DNA from: Pseudomonadota bacterium
Lineage (GTDB): Bacteria; Pseudomonadota; Gammaproteobacteria; Burkholderiales; Burkholderiaceae_C
Length of the DNA stretch: 7,108 nt
Assembly (NCBI GenBank): GCA_018241985.1
Contig: JAFECV010000111.1
Span: 1 to 7,108, forward strand
Reading direction: 5' to 3'
This document shows, one piece after another, positions 1 through 5,108 of the stretch; position 1 is the first letter of the stretch; every line of letters starts with the position of its first letter. The notes under the pieces are model-generated. The model searched no databases. It was not told where the DNA came from and saw only the letters and a program-made list of their open reading frames with translations. Both the position numbers and the translations under genes were made by a program.

Positions 1-504
1 CAGTACCGCGGCGATCCCGAGCCCGAGGCGCGCGCGCTGGCCGGCAGCTGGCTCGAGCGGGTGGGGCTGGGCGGGTTCGCCGACCGCTATCCGCACCAGC
101 TCTCGGGCGGCATGCGCAAGCGCGCGGCGCTGGCCCAGGTGCTGGCGCTCGATCCGGACATCGTGCTGATGGACGAGCCGTTCAGTGCGCTCGACGTCCA
201 GACCCGCCAGCTGATGGAAAACGAGGTGCTCGCGCTGTGGGCCGCGCGGCCGCGCGCGGTGCTTTTCATCACGCACGACCTGGACGAGGCGATCGCGCTG
301 AGCGACCGGGTCGTGGTGCTGTCGGCCGGCCCCGAGACGCATCCGATCGGCGAGTTCGAGGTCGATCTGCCGCGCCCGCGCGACGTGGCCGAGGTGCGCC
401 AGCAGCCGCGCTTCGTCGACCTGCACGGCCGGATCTGGGCCGTGCTGCGCGACCAGGTGCTGGCGAGCTATGCGCGGCAGCTGCGCGTGGCGGCGGTGGC
501 ATGA
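1..504 (+). CDS. ABC transporter ATP-binding protein, TauB/SsuB/NrtD type (3' part only)
   Basis: This is the last 167 residues of an ATPase that energises an ABC importer at the inner face of the cytoplasmic membrane. The reading frame is open from base 1, so the start and the Walker A motif lie outside the window. Seen in the visible part: the ABC signature LSGGMRKR (residues 34-41), Walker B DIVLMDEP (53-60) followed by the D-loop SALD (62-65), and the H-loop histidine in ITHD (H92). The LSGGM(R/Q)(K/Q)R form and the DEPFSALD stretch are typical of the nitrate/sulfonate/taurine importer family. The TGA stop overlaps the ATG of the permease gene (ATGA), so the two are translationally coupled and form one transporter. 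The substrate cannot be read from this fragment; no periplasmic binding protein is visible and it is presumably upstream. Family is sure, substrate is unknown. Confidence 0.93.
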   Translation, partial: QYRGDPEPEARALAGSWLERVGLGGFADRYPHQLSGGMRKRAALAQVLALDPDIVLMDEPFSALDVQTRQLMENEVLALWAARPRAVLFITHDLDEAIALSDRVVVLSAGPETHPIGEFEVDLPRPRDVAEVRQQPRFVDLHGRIWAVLRDQVLASYARQLRVAAVA

Positions 505-1349
505 AGACGGAGCCGCGCCCCTTCGTGCCGGCCGGGCGAAGGTTGCGCATCTGGCAGGTCGGCGCGCTGGTGCTGCTGATCGCGCTCTGGCAACTGGCGT
601 CGCGCAACGCGCAACTGGCGTTCTTCGTCGGCAACCCGGTGCAGGTCGCCGGGCGCATCTGGTCGTGGTTCATGCCGTTCGGATTCGGTCCGACGCCGGT
701 GTTTCCGGACGGCGTGCCCGGCAACGCCGACATCTATCTGCACCTGGGCGTGACCCTGGTCGAGACCCTGCTGGCGTTCGCGATCGGCACCGCGCTCGGG
801 CTGGCGTTCGGGCTGTGGCTGGCGCTCGCGCCCACCGCCAGCGCGATCCTGGACCCGTACATCAAGGCCGCGAATTCGATGCCGCGGGTCATCCTGGCGC
901 CGATCTTCGGCATGTGGTTCGGCCTGGGCGTGTGGAGCAAGGTCGCGCTCGCGGTGACGCTGGTGTTCTTCATCGTGTTCTTCAACGTGTTCCAGGGCAT
1001 CCGCGAGGTCAGTCCGGTGCTGCTGGCGAACGCGCGCATGCTGGGCGCCGGCCGGCGCCAGCTGCTGCGCACCGTCTACCTGCCGAGCGCGACGAGCTGG
1101 GTGTTCTCTAGCCTGCACACCTCGGTCGGGCTCGCCTTCGTCGGCGCGGTGGTCGGGGAATACCTCGGCTCCGCGCGCGGCGTCGGCTACCTGATCCTGC
1201 AGGCCGAAGGCACGTTCGACGTGAACGCCGTGTTCGCCGGCATCGTGGTGCTGACCGTCTTCGCGCTGGTTCTCGACGGCGTCGTCGGGCGCATCGAGCG
1301 CGCGCTGATGAAGTGGCAGCCGCAGGCGGGTGAAACCGAAAAGCTGTAG
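501..1349 (+). CDS. ABC transporter permease, TauC/SsuC (BPD_transp_1) type
   Basis: This is a complete 282-residue inner-membrane permease, the usual length for TauC/SsuC-like proteins. Hydrophobic segments lie at about residues 17-34, 88-110, 130-140, 145-165, 205-222 and 243-265, consistent with a six-helix subunit that would act as a dimer. The cytoplasmic EAA loop that docks on the ATPase is visible at about 174-196, with the core ANARMLGAG and the closing YLPSA. The ATG is chosen because it overlaps the ATPase stop and directly precedes a charged N-terminus before the first helix; a longer in-frame extension from about 237 would overlap most of the ATPase and is a shadow. The periplasmic stretch around residues 60-80 is rich in Pro and Gly. 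Family members import nitrate, sulfonates, taurine or pyrimidine precursors; nothing here decides between them. It is the last gene of its operon, facing mltD. Confidence 0.93.
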   Translation: MKTEPRPFVPAGRRLRIWQVGALVLLIALWQLASRNAQLAFFVGNPVQVAGRIWSWFMPFGFGPTPVFPDGVPGNADIYLHLGVTLVETLLAFAIGTALGLAFGLWLALAPTASAILDPYIKAANSMPRVILAPIFGMWFGLGVWSKVALAVTLVFFIVFFNVFQGIREVSPVLLANARMLGAGRRQLLRTVYLPSATSWVFSSLHTSVGLAFVGAVVGEYLGSARGVGYLILQAEGTFDVNAVFAGIVVLTVFALVLDGVVGRIERALMKWQPQAGETEKL

Positions 1350-1374
1350 GGCGCCGGCGCGTTGCGCAGCGCCC
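1349..1374. terminator. GC-rich hairpin between convergent genes, possible bidirectional terminator
   Basis: GGGCGC at 1349-1354 pairs with GCGCCC at 1369-1374. Inside it, GCGC at 1357-1360 can pair with GCGC at 1364-1367 around a GTT loop. It fills most of the 36-bp gap between the stop codons of the permease (plus strand) and mltD (minus strand), where a shared terminator is expected. No T-run follows on either strand, so intrinsic termination is not proven; it could also act as an mRNA 3'-end stabiliser. Confidence 0.4.
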
Positions 1375-1385
1375 CGGCGGGGCTG

Positions 1386-2987
1386 CTAACGCTCGGCAAT
1401 CACCTGTGTGTGGTGATGGCTCTTGCTGGCCACTACGGTGTGGCGGCTGCCCGGCTTCTTGCCGGCCGCCGCGACCCGGTGGCTGCCCGGGTGCTTGCTG
1501 GCCGACGCCACCACCCGCTCGGTCTTTGCGCCATGCGCACGGGCCACCGCAGTGTGCCGGCCTCCGCCATGCGCGACGTGGGTCGCGGGACGATTCGCCC
1601 GCGCCAGGTACACCACCACATGCTGCCCCGGCTTCAGGCGCGAGGACACCGCAAGCTTGTTCCACGAGGCGACGCTGGACGGGTTCTGCCCATAGCGCTT
1701 GGCGAGCACCGCGACCGTTTCGCCGCGGCGTGCCCGCACCAGGGACCGCTGCATCCGGACCGGCGGGGGCTCGGGCGCCAGCGCCAGCTGCGCGTTGTCG
1801 GCCACATGCTCGGCGACGTTGGCATCCATCTGCTCGGGCCGCGGCACGAGCAGCGTCGAGCCGACCTTGATCAGCATCTTCGGCGGGATGTGGTTGAGGC
1901 TGCGCAGCTCGTCCTCGGACATGCCGACGCGCTTGGCCGCTTCCGCCGCCTTCATCGTGGTCGGCACGGTCCAGGCGGTCCAACTCGCGAGCTGGCCGGC
2001 GTCGTAGTTCTTCAGGTTGCTGCGGAAGATCGCGGCGTTGTCCCACGGCAGCAGGATCTGCGGGGTTCCGGCGGCCAGGATCACCGGGCGGTTCGCGGCC
2101 GGGTTCAGCTCCTTGAAGTCCTCGATGCTGACCCCGGCCAGTCGCGCCGCGAGCGGGACGTCGATGTCGCGGGTGATGTCGACCTTCTGGAAATAGGGGT
2201 GGTTGCCGATCTCGGGCAAGGTGGTGTTGAACGCCTGCGGGTTGGCGACGATGTCCTTGATCGCCTGCAGCTTGGGCACGTAGTTGCGCGTCTCCTGCGG
2301 CATGTTCAGGTCCAGATAGCCGGTGCCGAGGCCGGCCGCCTGGTTGCGCGCGATCGCGCGCGCCACGTTGCCTTCGCCCCAGTTGTAAGCGGCCAGCGCG
2401 AGCTGCCAGTCGCCGAACATGTCATGGAGCTTTTGCAGATAGTCGAGCGCGGCGCGGGTCGAAGCCAGCACGTCGCGGCGATCGTCGCGGAACATGTTCT
2501 GCTTGAGGTCGTAGGTCTTGCCGGTGGCCGGCATGAACTGCCACATGCCGGCGGCCTTCGCGCTGGAGACGGCGCGCGGATTGAATGCGCTTTCGACGAA
2601 CGGCAGCAGCGCCAGTTCGGTCGGCATGTTGCGCTTTTCCAGGTCCTCGACGATATAGAAGAGGTATTTGCTCGAGCGCTCGGTCATCCGCACGATGTAG
2701 TCGGGGTGGCCGACATAGTACTGCTCGTTTTGCTGCACCAGCGGGCCCTGCAGATCGGGCATCGCGAACCCGCGCCGGATGCGGGCCCACAGGTCGGCCG
2801 GCGGCGTCAGTTGCGCGACCGTGCGCGATGCGGTGGTGGCGGGAGTGATCGGCTTCAGGGCGTCGGCTTGAGCCGAAGTGCCGGAGGCGGAGAGGGCGGA
2901 GGAACCGAGGGAGGAGGGGGCGGTGGTGCTGGCGCAGCCGGTGAGCCAGAGCAGGCCGGCGATGCAGAGGATATGGAGGAGTCTCAT
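1386..2987 (-). CDS. mltD: Membrane-bound lytic murein transglycosylase D, lipoprotein with LysM domains
   Basis: This enzyme cleaves the MurNAc-GlcNAc bond of peptidoglycan, leaving a 1,6-anhydro end, and would be anchored to the outer membrane. It is 533 residues from the chosen start. A lipoprotein signal peptide begins MRLLHILC and ends in the lipobox LTGC, with acylated Cys18. The SLT domain shows the catalytic glutamate in PFVESAFNP (E132), then AAGMWQFMPA (about 145-154), AAYNWGEG (199-206) and PQETRNYV (230-237), all hallmark positions of the MltD type. Three LysM-like segments follow at about 277-316, 339-383 and 416-462; the first is the most degenerate. The last 69 residues are a basic His/Lys/Ala tail. 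An ATG six codons upstream (at 3005) would put GSPSP before the signal peptide and lacks a better ribosome site; GGAAG lies 10 bases before the chosen ATG. It is divergent from the methyltransferase gene. Confidence 0.95.
   Translation of the reverse strand: MRLLHILCIAGLLWLTGCASTTAPSSLGSSALSASGTSAQADALKPITPATTASRTVAQLTPPADLWARIRRGFAMPDLQGPLVQQNEQYYVGHPDYIVRMTERSSKYLFYIVEDLEKRNMPTELALLPFVESAFNPRAVSSAKAAGMWQFMPATGKTYDLKQNMFRDDRRDVLASTRAALDYLQKLHDMFGDWQLALAAYNWGEGNVARAIARNQAAGLGTGYLDLNMPQETRNYVPKLQAIKDIVANPQAFNTTLPEIGNHPYFQKVDITRDIDVPLAARLAGVSIEDFKELNPAANRPVILAAGTPQILLPWDNAAIFRSNLKNYDAGQLASWTAWTVPTTMKAAEAAKRVGMSEDELRSLNHIPPKMLIKVGSTLLVPRPEQMDANVAEHVADNAQLALAPEPPPVRMQRSLVRARRGETVAVLAKRYGQNPSSVASWNKLAVSSRLKPGQHVVVYLARANRPATHVAHGGGRHTAVARAHGAKTERVVASASKHPGSHRVAAAGKKPGSRHTVVASKSHHHTQVIAER
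1434..1505 (-). repeat. Two imperfect 36-bp units encoding a basic 12-residue repeat in the MltD tail
   Basis: Residues 495-506 (SASKHPGSHRVA) and 507-518 (AAGKKPGSRHTV) of MltD align as a 12-residue repeat sharing K-x-P-G-S and basic residues. A third, partial copy (VASKSHHH) follows. On the plus strand, GGCTGCCCGG recurs at 1445 and 1481, exactly 36 bases apart. The repeat is low-complexity, in frame and confined to the tail after the last LysM domain. Confidence 0.6.
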
Positions 2988-3254
2988 CGGTGACGGGCTT
3001 CCCATGGTCGAGGCGCGGCCTGCGCGAACGCGGCCGCGTCGTTGAAGACGCGAGGCACGCCGGGCGGCAGCCGGCGTGACGGGGTGTGACTAGAATCGCT
3101 GCGGAAAAGCGAACCAAGCGGGCGCTGTGCGGCAACGCGCTGCAGGCGACAGACCCTGCGGGTCTCATGCCGCGGGCGGGCGACGTTCCATGCCCGCACC
3201 GGCTGGGGCATCATTGGCGGAAGGCGGTCGAGCAGGTCCGGCGGCGGCAGAGTC
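2988..3254. other. Divergent intergenic region between mltD and the methyltransferase gene
   Basis: This 267-bp gap must hold the control region for mltD (leftward) and possibly for the methyltransferase-rnhA pair (rightward). On the plus strand a TAGAAT (3091-3096) could be a -10 element, but no convincing -35 lies 16-18 bases upstream. A perfect 6-bp hairpin, AGACCC-TGC-GGGTCT, occupies 3151-3165. No coding sequence with recognisable similarity is seen. Glyoxalase II (gloB), which I recall at this position in related bacteria, is not present here. Confidence 0.5.
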
Positions 3255-4085
3255 ATGAGCGGGCATATTATAAGTTTGCACGATTGGTTTGAAACCCCCC
3301 CGGGGCAGTATCTGCTCGCCTGGGAGCGGGCGCAGTACGACCAGGCGGTGGCCGATCTGTTCGGCTACCACGCACTGCAACTCGGTTTGCCCGAACTCGA
3401 CACGCTTGCCGCCAACCGCATGCCGCAGCGCTGGATCGCGGTCGACACGGCGGCGCCCGGCAAGGCGGACTTGGACACCGGCGCGCAAACGCCGGCCTTC
3501 GTGACCGACTTCGCCGCGCTCCCGTTCGCCGAGAACAGCCTCGACCTGGTCGCGCTACCGCACACGCTGGAGCTCGCCGACGACCCGCATGCGACGCTGC
3601 GCGAAGTGGTGCGCGTGCTGATGCCGGAAGGGCGCGTGGTGATCAGCGGGATCAATCCGACCAGCCTGTGGGGGCTGCGCCAGTGGCGCGCGCACATCTA
3701 CCGCTACATGGGTTTCGGCGCGCCGTTCCTGCCGACCGCGGGCGAATTCATCGGCTACTGGCGGCTGCGCGACTGGTTGCGACTGCTGAATTTCGAGGTC
3801 GAGGCCGGCAATTTCGGCTGCTACCGGCCGGCGGTGCGCAGCGAGCGATGGCTCGAGCGCTTCGGCTGGATGGACCGCGCCGGCGACCGCTGGTGGCCGA
3901 TCTTCGGCGCGGTGTATTTTCTCGTGGCGGTCAAGCGGGTGCACGGCATGCGGCTGCTGAGCCCCGCGTGGAAGCCGTCGCGCAGCGCCGCATCTGCTCC
4001 TGTTTCGATAGCGAACCGCGCAGGCGGGGCGGCCGCCCACCATCACAGAAGCCACAGAACCCGGCGGACGGACGCGCGATCGTGA
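3255..4085 (+). CDS. Class I SAM-dependent methyltransferase-like protein, YafS-like
   Basis: This is a 276-residue protein of the methyltransferase type 11 group found beside rnhA in many Proteobacteria (YafS in E. coli); its substrate is unknown. Seen: an N-terminal [15 protein letters not shown] segment (10-24), a segment [23 protein letters not shown] (84-106, quoted in parts: D85, LPF 89-91, D97) matching the strand-4 acidic motif of class I methyltransferases, and [18 protein letters not shown] (115-132), the usual post-motif 'rvLkpgG' strand. The canonical glycine-rich SAM loop (GxGxG) is not visible; the equivalent region (about 58-80) reads [11 protein letters not shown], so SAM binding is unproven. 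Residues 243-276 are an Ala/His/Arg-rich tail that looks added on. The TGA stop overlaps the rnhA start (GTGA), so the two are coupled. Start chosen as the only ATG before the conserved N-terminus; its ribosome site is weak. Confidence 0.85.
   Translation: MSGHIISLHDWFETPPGQYLLAWERAQYDQAVADLFGYHALQLGLPELDTLAANRMPQRWIAVDTAAPGKADLDTGAQTPAFVTDFAALPFAENSLDLVALPHTLELADDPHATLREVVRVLMPEGRVVISGINPTSLWGLRQWRAHIYRYMGFGAPFLPTAGEFIGYWRLRDWLRLLNFEVEAGNFGCYRPAVRSERWLERFGWMDRAGDRWWPIFGAVYFLVAVKRVHGMRLLSPAWKPSRSAASAPVSIANRAGGAAAHHHRSHRTRRTDARS
3267..3272 (-). promoter_or_regulatory. Candidate -10 element for leftward transcription toward mltD
   Basis: The minus strand reads a perfect TATAAT here in an AT-rich patch (GCATATTATAAG on the plus strand) that stands out from the GC-rich surroundings. 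With a 16-base spacer the upstream hexamer is TTTCAA, a weak -35. It lies inside the first codons of the methyltransferase gene, so if used it would give mltD a leader of about 270 bases. This is motif evidence only. Confidence 0.3.
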
Positions 4086-4531
4086 CCGAGGTGGAAATCT
4101 ACACCGACGGCGCCTGCAAGGGCAACCCGGGGCCCGGCGGCTGGGGCGCCTGGCTGCGCTGCGGCGACCACGAGCGCGAGCTGTTCGGCGGCGAGTTGGA
4201 GACCACGAACAACCGCATGGAGCTGACCGCGGTGATCGAGGCGCTGGCCGCATTGAAGAGGCCGTGCCGGGTCGCGCTGCACCTCGACAGCGAATACGTG
4301 CGCAAGGGCATCACCGAATGGATCGCGCAGTGGAAGGCGCGCGGCTGGCGCACCGCCGCGAAGCAGCCGGTGAAGAACGTCGAGCTGTGGCGCCGGCTCG
4401 ACGAACTGGTGTCCGGCGCCGGGCACCGCATCGCCTGGCATTGGGTCAAGGGGCACTCGGGCGACCCCGGCAACGAGCGGGCCGACGCGCTGGCGAACCG
4501 CGGCGTGCCGCAGGCACGAGGCCGGCGCTAG
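4082..4531 (+). CDS. rnhA: Ribonuclease HI
   Basis: This is a 149-residue cytoplasmic endonuclease that cuts the RNA strand of RNA-DNA hybrids, acting on R-loops and replication primers. The catalytic set is complete: D9 (in [17 protein letters not shown]), E47 (in NNRMELTA), D69 (in LHLDSEYV), H125 (in [14 protein letters not shown]) and D135. The basic handle region (about 75-100, with GITEWIAQW and KNVELW) is also present. Length is normal for bacterial RNase HI. The start is a GTG at 4082 that overlaps the stop of the methyltransferase gene by four bases; no in-frame ATG gives the [10 protein letters not shown] start expected for the family. The TAG stop lies inside the 6-bp target site of the adjacent insertion sequence, yet the protein end is unchanged because both target copies preserve CTAG. 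dnaQ, often the next gene in other Proteobacteria, is not here. Confidence 0.97.
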   Translation: MTEVEIYTDGACKGNPGPGGWGAWLRCGDHERELFGGELETTNNRMELTAVIEALAALKRPCRVALHLDSEYVRKGITEWIAQWKARGWRTAAKQPVKNVELWRRLDELVSGAGHRIAWHWVKGHSGDPGNERADALANRGVPQARGRR

Positions 4532-4532
4532 C
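4527..4532. repeat. Left target-site copy (GCTAGC)
   Basis: Six bases directly before the TGT end fit the NCTAGN target of IS481-type elements and match the right flank at five of six positions. The rnhA stop codon TAG (4529-4531) lies within it. Confidence 0.75.
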
Positions 4533-4555
4533 TGTCGAGTTGCAATAGGTTGTTC
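4533..4555 (+). repeat. Left terminal inverted repeat of the IS481-family element
   Basis: It matches the reverse complement of the right end at 21 of 23 positions, reading TGTYGAGTTGCAAYAGG from the outer edge. It begins with TGT, as is usual for the family. Confidence 0.9.
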
Positions 4556-4618
4556 ACCCGGAAAAGTCCGGGAGACTGGAGTTACCACGCTTCAGGACTC
4601 TCAGAGGAAGTCAACCAG

Positions 4619-5012
4619 GTGAACAGCCACAAGAATGCCAAACTCACCTTTGAAGGACGCAAGTGACTGCGGCGCTTCGAGGAGGGTGATCTTGATGCCC
4701 TGCGTGATCGCAGCTCACGGCCAGCTCGCCCCCGCAGTACTGTTGGCAGCGAACTTGCCGATCGCATCGAGCAGTTGCGTCGCGCCCGGATGCCGATGCG
4801 CCGCATTAAGCTGTTTGTGCGAACCTGCCAAGCCTTGAGGGTCAAACACACCTTCACCAGGCCGTACCGGCCGCAGATCAACGGCAAGGCCGAGCGCTTC
4901 ATCCAGCCATGCCTGCGCGAGTGGGCCTACGGCCGTACGTGGAGCAACAGTGCCAGCGCACTTCTTGGCTTCCCGCCTTGGCGGGAACAACCTGTTGCAA
5001 CTCAACAGCTAG
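4619..5012 (+). pseudogene. IS481-family transposase, multiply deleted remnant
   Basis: Four blocks of one transposase survive. The start is a GTG at 4619, 8 bases after a good ribosome site (AGAGGAAG), giving VNSHKNAKLTFEGRK. An in-frame TGA (4664-4666) follows; the context RK-stop-LRRF suggests a former Trp codon (RKWLRRF), with the helix-turn-helix between GRK and RKW deleted. Next comes RRFEEGDLDALRDRSSRP and on to about RMPMRR (4801), the N-terminal/linker region. A jump of perhaps 110-120 residues removes the catalytic core, including both expected aspartates. The third block, CQALRVKHTFTRPYRP then INGKAERFIQ (about 4812-4958), keeps the catalytic glutamate region. After another deletion with a frame change, the last block reads ASRLGGNNLLQLNS (4968-5009) and ends at a TAG in the target duplication. 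It is certainly inactive. Confidence 0.9.
4985..5007 (-). repeat. Right terminal inverted repeat of the IS481-family element
   Basis: Read on the minus strand from 5007 it starts TGTTGAGTTGCAACAGG and differs from the left end at two positions in 23. It overlaps the last codons of the transposase remnant (NNLLQLNS). Confidence 0.9.
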
Positions 5013-5013
5013 G
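5008..5013. repeat. Right target-site copy (GCTAGG)
   Basis: Six bases directly after the ACA end form the second CTAG-centred copy. The final G differs from the C of the left copy, so one substitution since insertion, or imprecise duplication, must be assumed. Its TAG (5010-5012) is in frame with the transposase C-terminal remnant and acts as its stop codon. Confidence 0.75.
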
Positions 5014-5021
5014 CGGGGGAT

Positions 5022-5049
5022 TTGCAGCGCCTCGGTTAGGCCGTATAAA
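5022..5049 (+). promoter_or_regulatory. Candidate promoter for imuA
   Basis: TTGCAG (5022-5027) and TATAAA (5044-5049) are separated by 16 bases. The -10 is a 5 of 6 match to consensus, the -35 only 3 of 6. Predicted transcription start is near 5056, inside the LexA box that follows, which is a normal arrangement for repression. A second TATAAA within the LexA box (5057-5062) is an alternative -10. The whole promoter lies to the right of the insertion sequence and is intact. Confidence 0.45.
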
Positions 5050-5053
5050 GATA

Positions 5054-5069
5054 CTGTATAAATAATCAG
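5054..5069 (+). promoter_or_regulatory. LexA (SOS) box upstream of imuA
   Basis: The site reads CTGTATAAATAATCAG, that is CTGT-N8-TCAG, one mismatch from the CTGT-N8-ACAG core used by beta- and gammaproteobacterial LexA. With its flanks (TA before, TT after) it matches 16 of 20 positions of the E. coli consensus. It lies 40 bases before the imuA start, in an AT-rich patch of an otherwise GC-rich window. The imuA-imuB-dnaE2 cassette is a known SOS regulon member, so position and gene agree. LexA would repress imuA and imuB until DNA damage. Confidence 0.85.
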
Positions 5070-5084
5070 TTATCTGGCAGACCC

Positions 5085-5097
5085 CTTTACCGTAAAG
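5085..5097. repeat. Short palindrome in the imuA leader
   Basis: CTTTAC and GTAAAG flank a single C, 11 bases before the imuA ATG. It may be a protein site, a weak hairpin near the ribosome site, or chance. It is separate from the LexA box. Confidence 0.35.
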
Positions 5098-5108
5098 CCT
5101 TTTCCGTG

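Larger units (their letters stand above)
4533..5007 (+). mobile_element. Internally deleted IS481-family insertion sequence with both ends retained
   Basis: The 475-bp element is bounded by 23-bp inverted repeats starting TGT and ending ACA, with a 6-bp near-duplication outside (GCTAGC before, GCTAGG after). IS481 elements are known to prefer NCTAGN targets and duplicate six bases, which fits exactly. A full member is about 1 kb, so roughly half has been lost, all from the interior. What remains encodes pieces of an IS481 transposase in the plus direction. A 6-bp stem (CCCGGA-AAAG-TCCGGG, 4557-4572) lies just inside the left end. The element cannot supply its own transposase, but its termini look suited to being moved by a related enzyme supplied elsewhere. 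This is clear from the sequence; the exact IS name is not. Confidence 0.9.

Noticed and set aside
1362..2993. A 543-codon plus-strand open frame opposite mltD
   Set aside because: It is fully antisense to a gene with clear catalytic motifs, has a low-complexity Arg/Gly/Val-rich translation, and arises from third-position G/C bias.
2984..3256. A 90-codon minus-strand open frame filling the mltD-methyltransferase gap, considered as a gloB remnant or small protein
   Set aside because: No glyoxalase II metal motif or other family pattern is visible, composition is like other shadow frames, and it overlaps the start of mltD.
4557..4572. Hairpin CCCGGA-AAAG-TCCGGG considered as the rnhA terminator
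   Set aside because: It lies inside the left end of the insertion sequence and has no T-run; it belongs to the IS rather than to rnhA.
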